From Rubellimicrobium arenae (lineage in GTDB: Bacteria > Pseudomonadota > Alphaproteobacteria > Rhodobacterales > Rhodobacteraceae), in the NCBI RefSeq assembly GCF_017916295.1, contig NZ_JAFMSS010000003.1, positions 381,469 to 445,468 on the forward strand: a DNA stretch of 64,000 bases. Direction: 5' to 3'. The notes under the pieces were generated by a model. The model was not told where the DNA came from and searched no databases. It was given only the letters and a program-made list of their open reading frames with translations. The first letter of the stretch is position 1; the number at the start of each line of letters is the position of its first letter. The translations under genes were made by a program, and so were the position numbers. This document shows positions 35,679 to 44,664 of the stretch, piece after piece.

Positions 35679-37164
35679 GTTCGACCTGAACAACGACGAA
35701 GCCTTTGGTAGAGTGGTGGAAAGCTGAGGTTTCGGTCGATTTGGCTTGCAGGATTCCATAGGATTCCGGCCAGAACCCTGCAATTTCGGTCTGCCGCATG
35801 AAGCACCGCCCGTGTCCTCCCGAGCAGGATGATCTTCTCCGTCCGCGGCTCGTCGACCTGATCGACATGCGCCATGAGCTGGTGAAGCTCGCAGCCCTCA
35901 TCGACTGGGAGTTCTTCGAGCGGGAGTGGGCGGGGTTCTTCCCGTCCACCACCGGCCGGCCGGCGACCTCGCCGCGGCTGGTGGCGGGCCTGCTCTACCT
36001 CCAGCACGCCTTCCGGCTCTCGGACGAGGCCGTGGTCGCACGATGGGTGGAGAACCCGTACTATCAGCACTTCACCGGGGAGGTGTTCTTTCAGCACCAC
36101 CCGCCCATCGATCCCACCTCGCTCACCCGCTGGCGCAAGCGCATCGGCGAAGAGGGTGTCGAGTGGCTGCTGACGAAGACCATCGAGGCCGGCCGCGCCT
36201 CGGGCGCGGTGGCGGAGCGGAGCCTGGAACAGGTCGCGGTCGACACCACGGTGATGGAGAAGGCCATTGCCCACCCCACGGACTCCCGGCTGCTGGAGCG
36301 GGCCCGGGCGCAGCTGGTCGATCTCGCGCGGGAGGCAAGGATCGAGCTGCGGCAGAGCTATGCGCGCCTGGCCCCGCGGTTGGCCGTGCAAATCGGCCGT
36401 TACGCCCACGCGAAGCAGTTCAAGCGCATGCGCAAGGCTCTGCGCAAACTCAAGGGCTACACCGGGCGTGTCCTGCGGGACCTGCGCCGCCAACTCGATG
36501 AGATCCCCGCAGGGCCGTTGCGGGAGCGGGTGCTCGACAAGCTGGTCCTCGTCTCGAGGCTGCTGAACCAGGGCGCGAAGAGCACCGGCAAGATCTACGC
36601 CCTGCACGAGCCGGAGGTGGACTGCATCTCCAAAGGCAAGGCCCGGGTGCGGTACGAGTTCGGCTGCAAGGTCAGCGTGGCCACCACGTTGGCCGAGGGC
36701 TTCGTGGTCGGCATGCGGTCGCTGCCGGGCAACCTCTATGACGGCCACACCCTGACCGAGGCGCTGGAGCAGGTCGAGATCCTCACCGACCAAAGACCGC
36801 GCCTAGCCGTCGTCGACCGCGGATACCGCGGCCACAGCGTTGAGGGCACGCAGGTCCTGATCAGCGGATCGCGGGGCGGCCTGACGCCAACCTTGGCGAA
36901 GGCGCTCCGGCGCCGCAGCAGCATCGAGCCGGAGATCGGCCACATGAAGACCGACGGCCGCCTTGCCCGCTGCGGCCTAAAGGGCACCCTCGGCGATGCC
37001 CTCTTCGCCGTCCTCTGCGGCTGCGGCCACAACCTCCGCAAGATCCTCGCCCACCTCCGGGCTTGGCTTGCCCAGATCATGGCCGCGATCCTCGCCCTCA
37101 TCCGGGCCGTGCAGGATCGCCCATACGGCTACGCCATCGCCCAATCGGGTTATTCAGGGTGAAC
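35679..37164 (+). mobile_element. IS5-family insertion sequence
   Basis: A 1486-bp element. The left end GTTCGACCTGAACAAC and the inverted right end GTTCACCCTGAATAAC match at 13 of 16 positions. TAATTA flanks both ends (35673-35678 and 37165-37170) and may be the target duplication; because TAATTA is palindromic the exact ends could shift by a few bases. It carries one transposase gene whose stop lies inside the right inverted repeat. Removing it and one TAATTA copy rejoins GGAG to the GTG start of the HAD-UbiA gene with 8-base spacing. Confidence 0.8.
35798..37162 (+). CDS. IS5-family DDE transposase
   Basis: 454 residues. The N-terminal DUF772-type domain has SPRLVAGLLYLQHAFRLSDE and PTSLTRWRKRIGEEGVEWLL. 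The DDE residues are visible: D in VAVDTTVMEKAI (about 150), D in AVVDRGYRGH (about 345) and E in SSIEPEIGHMK (about 384). The middle KFKGYTGR-like basic segment and HPTDSRLLERAR are typical of this IS5 branch. The gene looks intact, so the element may be active. Confidence 0.88.
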   Translation: MKHRPCPPEQDDLLRPRLVDLIDMRHELVKLAALIDWEFFEREWAGFFPSTTGRPATSPRLVAGLLYLQHAFRLSDEAVVARWVENPYYQHFTGEVFFQHHPPIDPTSLTRWRKRIGEEGVEWLLTKTIEAGRASGAVAERSLEQVAVDTTVMEKAIAHPTDSRLLERARAQLVDLAREARIELRQSYARLAPRLAVQIGRYAHAKQFKRMRKALRKLKGYTGRVLRDLRRQLDEIPAGPLRERVLDKLVLVSRLLNQGAKSTGKIYALHEPEVDCISKGKARVRYEFGCKVSVATTLAEGFVVGMRSLPGNLYDGHTLTEALEQVEILTDQRPRLAVVDRGYRGHSVEGTQVLISGSRGGLTPTLAKALRRRSSIEPEIGHMKTDGRLARCGLKGTLGDALFAVLCGCGHNLRKILAHLRAWLAQIMAAILALIRAVQDRPYGYAIAQSGYSG

Positions 37165-37170
37165 TAATTA

Positions 37171-37629
37171 TCTCCAAATTAAGAAACAACCGTCATAATG
37201 AGGCGGTTGCCGCCGGGACGGACGAGCAATAAGGCTGATCTTTAGGAAGTGCGGTTTTTGCGTGGCGACCTGGTGGTATCGTCATGACGCCACCTGCCGT
37301 GCGCCTCCCGGATCGGGGCAGCGGCCCAGGGCTGCCGGCTCCAAGGTCGCGCGGGCAAGCAGCCGGTCACGAACAGCCGCCTGTCGGTCGTTTGGGGATC
37401 ATCGCCCGGCCGTTCGGTCAAGCGAGCCTTGGAAAGCGTTCCGTGAAGCTGACGAGGTCGGACACCGGATGCGAGGGAGCCGGACCTCTTGGCTTGTCCC
37501 GCACCCATCTCGGGGTCCGCGAGGCAGGCCGGAGCACCATGGATCTCGCCTGCGCCCACGTTGAGTGGTCGGCAGGGTCCCGTCGGACCAAGGCGGCCTC
37601 GTCCTGGTTTCGCTGGCGCAACCCGATCC
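37171..37629. other. gene-free stretch right of the IS5 element
   Basis: The AT-richer first 90 bases are the old leader of the leftward glycan operon. Beyond about 37260 the DNA is GC-rich with only low-complexity open frames and no recognisable protein. Confidence 0.4.
37172..37175 (-). promoter_or_regulatory. displaced ribosome binding site of the HAD-UbiA gene
   Basis: On the minus strand GGAG is followed by A, then TAATTA and the IS5 element. Without the IS the sequence reads GGAGATAATTAG-GTG, a normal spacing to the GTG at 35669-35671. This shows where the operon's leader lay before insertion; its promoter should be further right, within about 37176-37400. Confidence 0.6.
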
Positions 37630-37990
37630 CGAGCCGGGCCTGGCTTCCGCCAACTGGCGAGGGTGGCGGTTCAGACCTTTCTATCGGCATCCCGTTTGGT
37701 CGGGGACCAGCTCGGCATCGTGGTGGCGATCCTCTGGCGGCGGACGTCCGCAGACGTCACCTTCGCCAGAGCCCGAGCATGATCGGCTGCTGCCGTCGGA
37801 GCCGCTGGCACGAGTTCCGGCTCGGTTGCTGGCCCATCGCTCGGTGATCTGCTTTTCCTGTGGACACCGAGGTCGGTCAGGGCCGCGCCGCAGGAGCGGT
37901 GGTCGATCACGGATTCTCCAGGTCACCCCTGCCGCATTGTCAACGTCCTCAGGAACGTCAGGGCTACGGTCCTGTCGGGGCCGCAAGCAC
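37630..37990 (-). pseudogene. decayed IS6-family transposase C-terminal remnant
   Basis: On the minus strand, pieces in different frames follow the IS6 transposase order. DRTVALTFLRTLTMRQG (compare DKQVALTFLRKLMKRHG in the better copy at 57.6 kb) is followed by SCGAALTDLG, KQITERWASNRAG and finally LNR/TATLASWRKPG near 37640. Several stops and frameshifts separate them. No terminal repeat was identified. It is ancient IS debris. Confidence 0.55.
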
Positions 37991-38642
37991 GAACGGCTCA
38001 AGCGCCGCGCCCACAAGCCCGGTCTTCGTTGGAGGCGACCGCCCAGGCCAAGACGGCGGGCCAAGCCGCCCGGCCACCAGCGACAAGAGCGCCCTATGTG
38101 ATGCGACATGATGTTTTTTGATTGCCTGCGTTCTGGCGGATCAGGGCCTGGCATATCACGACCGCGCAACCCTTGATGTCCACACATCCTGCAGTCGGCG
38201 ACCAGATTGGCGGTCCGCTCCCATTGCTGTCCTTAAGGGATGATGTCACGGTGGCCCCTCATGAATTGATTGACAACGCCAATAACTCATCAGAAAACCT
38301 CATCGGAGGTGAGGAGGCATCTCGACGGTCGGCTGCGGGACGTGGCTGCAGGATCGCACGGTCCTGTTCGCAAGGGTCCCCCGTCGCCGCGCACGGCCAA
38401 GGATCATCGACGGAGGCATGGACGGCCAAGTACCGCGGCCTTCGGCAGAACGGAACTAGCGGCCGTTCACGAACGGGAGGGGGGGACAGGCATGACATAC
38501 GAGAGGGGTTCGGCTCCGGATCGAAGGGGCCGGACAAGCGGCCTTGGCGGCGGCGCCATGATCCTGGCGGAACAGCCGACAGCCTGTCGCGAGGGTAGGC
38601 ACCACGTGCGGGCACCACAGGGCGAGCTGGGGATCTTCATGA
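37991..38642. other. gene-free stretch upstream of the sugar ABC operon
   Basis: It holds no convincing coding frame. The promoter of the ribose-type operon is expected in the AT-richer part at about 38240-38300 or close to 38600. No operator could be assigned. Confidence 0.35.
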
Positions 38643-39668
38643 ATGGACTTGAGGAACGAACTGCCCATGCAGATGCCGCACGCTAAGCCGACCCCAGGGA
38701 CTCGACCCTCGGCCACCTCCGCGGGATCATCAGCCCTGCGTCGCCTCGCAGGCCAGCGCGAGACCTCGGTCGCGCTGCTCCTGCTTGTGGTGGTCGTGTT
38801 CATGACCTTCGCCAACGAGAACTTCCTGACGAGCCGCAACCTCCTGAACGTCGGACGCCAGGCCTCGGTGGTGGCGATCGTCGCGCTCGGGCAGGCATTG
38901 GTCATCATCGCGCGCGGAATCGACCTGTCGGTGGGGTCGGTGATCGGCCTTTCGGCGGTGGCCGCGGCAGCCACCGCCCAAGCCACCGGCCTGCAAGCCT
39001 TCGGCATCGGCGCGGCCATAGGGACCGGCTTGGCCGTAGGGCTCGTCAACGGACTCCTTTACACCCGGCTCCACATCAATCCGTTCATCGTCACCCTGGG
39101 CACCCTTTCGGTCGCACGGGGCATCGCGCTCCTCATCACGGGTGGCATCCCCATCAGCTTCACCGGATGGGCGTCGTGGTTCGGGGCAGCGCGCGTCGGA
39201 TCGGTTCCGGTGCAGCTGATCCTGATGTTGCTCCTGGCGGTGGTGTTCTTCGTTTTCGCCACGCGCACCCGTTGGGGCCGGAACATCTTCGCCACCGGAG
39301 ACAACCCGACCGCGGCCCGCTTGGCCGGCATCGACGTGGACGGGACGCGGCTTCTCGTGTTCGTCCTGTCCGGGGTCGTCGCCGGCCTTGGCGGCCTGAT
39401 CCTGGCGGGAACGCTGGGCAGCGCCGGGCCGGACCTGGGGCGCGGCTACGAGCTTGACGTGATCGCCGCCGTGATCCTGGGGGGCACAGCCCTCTCGGGC
39501 GGGCGCGGCTCGATCCCCGGCGTCCTGCTTGGGGCGCTTCTCATGGCGCTCCTCGGGAATGCCTTCGTGCTTCTGGGTGTTTCCTCCCACTGGCAGGTGG
39601 TGACCAAGGGGCTCGTCATAATTCTCGCCGTCGGCATCGACGGCGTCAGACGCGGACGCGAGGATTGA
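38643..39668 (+). CDS. ribose/xylose-type sugar ABC transporter permease (RbsC family)
   Basis: 341 residues (BPD_transp_2) with about nine or ten helices. Signature stretches are GQALVIIARGIDLSVGSVIGLSA, YTRLHINPFIVTLGTLSVARG, NIFATGDNPTAARLAGIDV and ELDVIAAVILGGTALSGGRGS, all typical of RbsC-like permeases for monosaccharides or polyols. Alternative ATGs at 38667 and 38673 would trim 8-10 residues of the hydrophilic N-terminus; none has a decisive ribosome binding site. Operon order is permease, SBP, ATPase. Confidence 0.9.
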   Translation: MDLRNELPMQMPHAKPTPGTRPSATSAGSSALRRLAGQRETSVALLLLVVVVFMTFANENFLTSRNLLNVGRQASVVAIVALGQALVIIARGIDLSVGSVIGLSAVAAAATAQATGLQAFGIGAAIGTGLAVGLVNGLLYTRLHINPFIVTLGTLSVARGIALLITGGIPISFTGWASWFGAARVGSVPVQLILMLLLAVVFFVFATRTRWGRNIFATGDNPTAARLAGIDVDGTRLLVFVLSGVVAGLGGLILAGTLGSAGPDLGRGYELDVIAAVILGGTALSGGRGSIPGVLLGALLMALLGNAFVLLGVSSHWQVVTKGLVIILAVGIDGVRRGRED

Positions 39669-39699
39669 ACCTCGCCTCCAATCAGGGAGGAGAACGACC

Positions 39700-40677
39700 A
39701 TGATGAACTGGACTCGGCGCAACGTGGCCTCGGGGCTGGCGGTGCTGGCCGCGCTCGGGGCCGCGGCTCCGGCGGCCTTTGCGCAGGACCTGCCCGAAGG
39801 TGCGACCGTGCAGGCGGTGGAGAACACCAAGGGCCCCCTTCGCATCGCCTTCATGGCCTTCCAGAACAACCCCTTCTGGATCCCGGTGACCGAAGGCGCG
39901 AACGCCGCCAAGGACTACCTTGGCGGTCGCGACGTGACGGTCGACTACATCGACCTCGGCGACGCGCTGACGCCGGAAGCCGTCGTGGCCGGCATCGAGA
40001 GCGCGGTGGCCCAGGGCTACAACGGGATCGTCACGGTCCCGATCTTCGACGGCACCGAGCGCGCGATCAACGAAGCGGTCGCGGCGGGCGTCCCCGTCCT
40101 CAACATCATCGCCGAAGGCAACGTCGAATCCGACCGGATCCAGTTCATCGGCCAGAACGCCAAGGCCGCTGGCCGCCAGATCGGCGAGTTCATCGGCGAG
40201 AGGATGGGCTGCGAGGGCAAGCTGGGCGTCATCACCGGCTATTTCGGCGCGGTTCAGCACAACGACCGGATGACCGGCGCGACCGAATACCTGGCCGAGG
40301 CCTGCCCGAACATCGAGATCGTCGGCCCCTTCGAGAACCAGGACAAGGCCGAGCTGGCCTATTCCCAGGTGCAGGACATGATGACCGCCAACCCGGACCT
40401 GAAGATGGTCTACGTGACCGCAGGCGGACCCTTCGGCGCAGCGCGCGCGGTGCAGGACCTCGGACTGACCGGCAAGGTCGGCGTGGTGGGCTTCGACCAC
40501 ACCCCTGACAACATGGCCTACCTGGAATCCGGCGAGATGGTGGGCCTCCTCGACCAGGCGCCCTTCACGCAGGCCTTCGACGGGACCGTGACGCTCTACA
40601 ATTATCTCGTGACCGGCGAAGCTCCGTCCGAGAAGGTCCGCCCCGTCGAGGGCAACCTCCTCACCTCCACGAACTGA
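39700..40677 (+). CDS. sugar ABC transporter substrate-binding protein (RbsB family)
   Basis: 325 residues with a signal peptide at 1-28 (SGLAVLAALGAAAPAAFAQ). The type I periplasmic binding fold has IAFMAFQNNPFWIPVTEGANAA, GIVTVPIFDGTERAINEAVAAGVPVL and VGVVGFDHTPDNMAYLESGEM. GGGAGGAGAACGACC precedes the ATG. Family members bind ribose, allose, xylose, inositol or rhizopine-like polyols; the ligand cannot be chosen from sequence alone. No sugar kinase, isomerase or dehydrogenase gene accompanies the operon. Confidence 0.9.
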   Translation: MMNWTRRNVASGLAVLAALGAAAPAAFAQDLPEGATVQAVENTKGPLRIAFMAFQNNPFWIPVTEGANAAKDYLGGRDVTVDYIDLGDALTPEAVVAGIESAVAQGYNGIVTVPIFDGTERAINEAVAAGVPVLNIIAEGNVESDRIQFIGQNAKAAGRQIGEFIGERMGCEGKLGVITGYFGAVQHNDRMTGATEYLAEACPNIEIVGPFENQDKAELAYSQVQDMMTANPDLKMVYVTAGGPFGAARAVQDLGLTGKVGVVGFDHTPDNMAYLESGEMVGLLDQAPFTQAFDGTVTLYNYLVTGEAPSEKVRPVEGNLLTSTN

Positions 40678-40686
40678 GGACGCAGC

Positions 40687-40720
40687 GCCCGGCCTAGGCC
40701 CTCGAGGGCACAGGCCGGGC
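40687..40720 (+). other. intercistronic stem-loop between SBP and ATPase genes
   Basis: GCCCGGCCT (40687-40695) pairs with AGGCCGGGC (40712-40720), and the loop contains a further CCCTCGAGGG palindrome. Such stems after binding-protein genes commonly protect the upstream mRNA or partly terminate, raising SBP over ATPase levels. Confidence 0.55.
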
Positions 40721-40730
40721 CATCCCACCC

Positions 40731-42230
40731 ATGACCCCACTCATCGCGCTGTCCGGCATCAGCAAGTCCTTCGGACCCGTTCAGGTTCTGACGGGCATCG
40801 ACCTCGTCATCGAGCCCGGTCAGGTCGTCGGCCTGCTGGGCGAGAACGGGGCCGGGAAATCGACCCTCATGAACGTCGTTTCGGGCCGCCACCGGCCCGA
40901 CGGCGGCCGGATGGAGCTCGACGGGGCGGCCTTCGCTCCGGGGAGTGTCGCCCAGGGCATCGCCTCCGGGATCCGCTTCGTTCATCAGGAGCTTTCGCTG
41001 GCGCCTTCGCTCAGCGTTGCCGAGAACCTGTTCCTGGGGAACTACCTGTCCCGGCGCTCGGGCTTCGTGGACCGCAAGGCCATGCGGAGCCGCGCCCGCA
41101 CCCTCCTCGAGGCCGTTGGCCTGGGCGACGTGGACCCCGGCCTCGCGGTCAGTCATCTTCGAGCCGGGGAGCAGCAACTCGTCGAGATCGCCAAGGCCAT
41201 GGTCACCCGGCCGCGCCTCCTCATCCTCGACGAGCCCACCTCCTCCCTCACCCCGGCCGAGGCGGGACGCCTCTTCGCGCTGGTGCGCGACCTCGCGCGC
41301 GCGGGGACCTCCGTCATCTTCATCACGCACCGCATCGAAGAAGCGCTGGCGAACTGCGACCGCATCGTCGTCCTGCGCGACGGCCGTCTCGTGAGCGATC
41401 AATCGGCCCGGGAGACCTCGCGGGACGAACTGATCCGGCACATGGTCGGGCGGGAGGCCCTGTTCGCCTATCGCGGCGGCGGACGACCGGGCGCCGGGGC
41501 ACAGCCACGCGCTCGCATCCAGGGCCTCACGGATGGAACGCATCTGGCTCCGATCAGCCTCGATGTCGCCCCTGGCGAGGTCGTGGGTCTCTTCGGTCTC
41601 CTCGGCTCGGGCCGGACCGAGTTCCTGGAGACCCTTTACGGCTTTAGGCCCCACAAGGGCGGCTCGGTCGAGATCGACGGAACCCCCATCGTTCTGGGAT
41701 CGGTCGCGGCGGCCGTGGCGGCGGGCATCACGCTGGTCCCGGAAGGCCGCAAGACCCGAGGCATCTTCCCGACCCACTCGGTTCGCCGCAACATCAGCGC
41801 ATCATCCCTGGCGCGGCTTTCGCCGATGGGCTTCGTGCGTGCGGGTCAGGAGCGCGAGGAGACGGACCGCCTTTCTTCAGATCTAGGCATCCGGATGCAT
41901 TCCGCTCAGCAGGCGATCACCACGCTTTCGGGGGGCAACCAGCAGAAGGCCATCTTCGCGCGGGCGATGGAGGCCAAGCCGAGGCTGCTCCTGCTCGACG
42001 AGCCGACCCATGGCGTCGATGTCGGCGCCAAGGCGGACATCTACGACATCATCCACCAGCTTGCCCGAGAGGGCCTCTCGCTGATCGTGGCCTCATCCGA
42101 ACTGACCGAGATCCTGGCCATCGCCGACCGATGCCTTGTCATGTCGGCCGGCGAGCAGGTGGCGATCCTGGATCGCGACGAGATGAGCGAGGAGACGATC
42201 CTGCGACACGCCTTTACGCGCCACGCGTAG
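40731..42230 (+). CDS. sugar ABC transporter ATPase, duplicated-domain type (RbsA family)
   Basis: 499 residues with two ABC domains. The first has Walker A GENGAGKST (about 40), a degenerate signature LRAGEQQLVEIAKAM and LLILDEPTSSL. The second has the degenerate Walker A GLLGSGRTE usual for RbsA-type proteins, signature LSGGNQQKAIFARAM and LLLLDEPTHGVDVGAK. It is the motor of the permease/SBP pair upstream and starts 53 bp after the SBP stop, beyond a strong stem-loop. Confidence 0.92.
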   Translation: MTPLIALSGISKSFGPVQVLTGIDLVIEPGQVVGLLGENGAGKSTLMNVVSGRHRPDGGRMELDGAAFAPGSVAQGIASGIRFVHQELSLAPSLSVAENLFLGNYLSRRSGFVDRKAMRSRARTLLEAVGLGDVDPGLAVSHLRAGEQQLVEIAKAMVTRPRLLILDEPTSSLTPAEAGRLFALVRDLARAGTSVIFITHRIEEALANCDRIVVLRDGRLVSDQSARETSRDELIRHMVGREALFAYRGGGRPGAGAQPRARIQGLTDGTHLAPISLDVAPGEVVGLFGLLGSGRTEFLETLYGFRPHKGGSVEIDGTPIVLGSVAAAVAAGITLVPEGRKTRGIFPTHSVRRNISASSLARLSPMGFVRAGQEREETDRLSSDLGIRMHSAQQAITTLSGGNQQKAIFARAMEAKPRLLLLDEPTHGVDVGAKADIYDIIHQLAREGLSLIVASSELTEILAIADRCLVMSAGEQVAILDRDEMSEETILRHAFTRHA

Positions 42231-42339
42231 GGCGTCGTGCCGGACAACGGAAGGCCAGCCCCATCCCGGATCGATGCGGCTGGCCATCTTCGATGGACAC
42301 AAGCCCGTAGGGCCAAGCGGGACATGCTCACCGTGTTGT

Positions 42340-42465
42340 GCGTGGCTCTCACCTTGCTGCCCGCTCGCCCAGGAGGTCGTCCAGGTTCCGGAGCAAGAAC
42401 GGGACGCGCTCGTATGACGTCACGGCACAATGGATCATCTGGGGCGAGACCCCGGCACCGCCAAG
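42340..42465 (-). pseudogene. IS6-family transposase N-terminal remnant
   Basis: The minus strand encodes SPQMIHCAVTSYERVPFLLR followed by NLDDLLGERAA. This aligns with SPEIIRLAVMMYERFPLSLR/NVEDPLHERG of the IS6 copy at 57.8-58.06 kb. A frame change then gives ATHNTVSM in place of SHETVQFW. The start codon and the rest of the gene are lost. It sits between the RbsA-type gene and the SGNH hydrolase gene. Confidence 0.55.
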
Positions 42466-42575
42466 CAGGTTGTGCCGGGAAAGGGCCTGGAACGTAGCGG
42501 GGCCAAGGGCGGGCTCAAAATGAAAGCGGCCCTGCCTTCGCAGTTCAGGATCCGAGCCGCTGCCGCGGCCCGCAG

Positions 42576-43550
42576 TCACTCAGCGTCCCCTGGAGAGCGG
42601 CAGGCGCCCTCCCCCTCTGTGGGAAGCTGCAGGTCATAGCGCCCTTGCCGTTTCGCCTTGGCCCGCCGCACTCCTCCCAGCGCCAGCACCCCCATGCCAA
42701 GCAGGGACAGGGATGCAGGAAGGGGTATCGGTGACGGCTCGATCGCCAGCGTGTCCCGGTAAAGCTGCTCGCCCACGATCCGGTGCGCCGCGTCCGAGGG
42801 ATGCACGATCCAGTAGTAGAAGTACTCTTCCGGGTTCTCGCAGACGACTCCGTCGGGGTCCATCCAAGGCAGGCAAGGATCGGTGGTGTTCGTGATGCCG
42901 TACCTGTCCGGGTTCAGAAGAATGTCGTCGTAATAGGTGCCCCAATCGCTCAGACCGATGTTCACGTCGGGATACAGGGCGGCGAGCTTGGGGACGAGGT
43001 CGCGGTAGGCGGGGTTCAGGAAGTCCGCGCTGTCGGTGAAGGCTGGCACCTCGCGCGGCAGGAGCGCGATCTGGATGTACTTCGCCCCGACGGCGACGAG
43101 GTCCTGCACCTGGGCGGCATAGGCCGCCACAACGTCCTCGGCCGGCGAAAGCTCGTGATCGTTGAGACCGCCGGACAGGAAGAACAGGGTATCGGAGGGG
43201 TCGAAGCTTGCTGCTCCCTCCGACACCAGTTGGACAAGGTTCCTGACCTGGTTCGTCAGGCTCTTGGGACCGCCTGCGGTTTCCACTCCCACGCGCGCTC
43301 CGCTTTCGGCGAAGTTGATCGAGTTGGTGCCCGGATTGGGATCATCGGGCAGCGACAGTTCACTGCCGATCCGCTCTGCCAGATACGACGCCGCCGTGTC
43401 TCCGTTCGTCAGTGGAAATCCGGCGCCCGTGTCGGAGAAGCTGTCCCCGAAGATATAGACCGTGTCGAATGTCGCAGCCGAGGCTTGCGGCGCCGCCAGG
43501 GGCGCCAGCGCGACGGCCAATATGGCAGGTGAGAGAGCCCGTCTGGTCAT
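42576..43550 (-). CDS. SGNH/GDSL hydrolase with PEP/VPLPA-CTERM sorting signal
   Basis: 324 residues: signal peptide at 1-25 (ILAVALAPLAAPQASA), catalytic block I IFGDSFSDTG (about 33-42), block III GGLND (about 125) and the Asp-His pair in HPSDAAHR (about 250). It is an exported esterase/lipase-type hydrolase. The C-terminus has IPLPASLSLLGMGVLALGG followed by RRAKAKR, a PEP/VPLPA-CTERM signal for exosortase processing. Unusually, about 21 hydrophilic residues follow the basic cluster, where the protein normally ends; a lost stop codon is likely. It is the second CTERM protein in the window. Confidence 0.85.
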   Translation of the reverse strand: MTRRALSPAILAVALAPLAAPQASAATFDTVYIFGDSFSDTGAGFPLTNGDTAASYLAERIGSELSLPDDPNPGTNSINFAESGARVGVETAGGPKSLTNQVRNLVQLVSEGAASFDPSDTLFFLSGGLNDHELSPAEDVVAAYAAQVQDLVAVGAKYIQIALLPREVPAFTDSADFLNPAYRDLVPKLAALYPDVNIGLSDWGTYYDDILLNPDRYGITNTTDPCLPWMDPDGVVCENPEEYFYYWIVHPSDAAHRIVGEQLYRDTLAIEPSPIPLPASLSLLGMGVLALGGVRRAKAKRQGRYDLQLPTEGEGACRSPGDAE

Positions 43551-43779
43551 GGATGATCCTCCCGTTGCAGCTTGGCGTGGTCCGTGACCCCATCCTGTTG
43601 AAGCGCGTCAGGCCCGGACGAGCGGCGCGACGGAGGTGGCCAGCCACACCAGCGATTAGAGAGCGGTGATTGCGAGCCTGTATTGGCGTTTCTTGCACGA
43701 TCGCTTGGCGAAATTTGCCCAGGCCCGCGCGGAGCTCCCCTTTGGCAACTTGCCGCTTCTTCGAGATGACTGGCGGGCC

Positions 43780-44664
43780 TCAGCCGTCCCGGAACTTCGA
43801 GGGCGTCGTTCCGGCGATCTTGAGGAACGTTTTCGAGAACTGACTCTGGTCGCTGAACCCGGACGCATAACCCACCTCCGAGAGGGGCCGGCGCGAGTGC
43901 CGGAGCAGCCATTTCGCGCGCTCGATCCGTTGGCGGACGATATAGTGATGAAGCGAGCAGCCCTCAGACTGCTTGAAGGTCCGGCACAGGTAAGGAACGC
44001 TGACACCAAGTTCCTTGGCAATGTCGCCCAGCAGCAGCTTGGTTTCCAGCTTCGAAGCGATCAGGGATGCGGCTCGGTGCGCCAGGACCTGACCGGACGA
44101 ACCCCGCCGCGAGGAACTCCCGTAGATCGTGGGACGGGGTCCACGCACATGCGCGACCAAGGCGCCGACGATGTGCTCGATGAAGGTGTAACCTGTCGGC
44201 GAGCCTTCACTCAGGTCTTGCGAGATCAGATGCAGGAGATGCTCGACCACGGCATCGCTTTGGCCGGTCTCCCGCTCCCGCGTGAATTCATGGATGGCGA
44301 ACGCGCCGAAGTTGTCGATCGGCTCATCCAGGAGACATGCGACATCATCGATCGACACGAAGAGATGACGGCCGACCATCCGCCCCTCCCAGCCTCCCCG
44401 AAGCTCCTAGCCGGGCCTGGCGACTGCCGTGCTGGGAACGACCTTGACCAGGTCGGCGCGTCGAGGACCGTGCCTGTGACGTGCCGGTGTGAGGAGAGCG
44501 GCGAAATGAAGGCAGCGGGTCTCGACATCCCATGACCCTTCGGGCCCGTACTCGACCTCCTGGAAAAGCCCTACGGCCAGTGGCTGGTGCGACGTCCCGA
44601 GCCGAATCCGAGGCTCCAGGGAGTAGGCGTCCCACTGTCGTACATCGCCAGCCCGCGTGGCCAT
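43780..44664 (-). pseudogene. AraC-family transcriptional regulator interrupted by an in-frame amber codon
   Basis: One frame runs from the ATG at 44662-44664 (perfect AGGAGGAA 2 bases upstream) to 43780: 295 codons, the standard AraC length. A single TAG lies at 44407-44409 (codon 86). The C-terminal 100 residues hold both HTH motifs (LLLGDIAKELGVSVPYLCRTFK and the PLSEVGYASGFSDQSQFSKTFL region). The N-terminal half (LGTSHQPLAVGLFQEVEY...) is cupin-like. An internal ATG at 44379 with GGAGG could restart translation and yield a 199-residue protein with the DNA-binding domain but without the intact ligand domain. It could regulate the neighbouring SGNH hydrolase. Confidence 0.7.

Noticed and set aside
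42349..42579. 76-residue minus ORF as a real gene
   Set aside because: Its middle aligns with the N-terminus of the IS6 transposase and both ends are degenerate, so it is a remnant.
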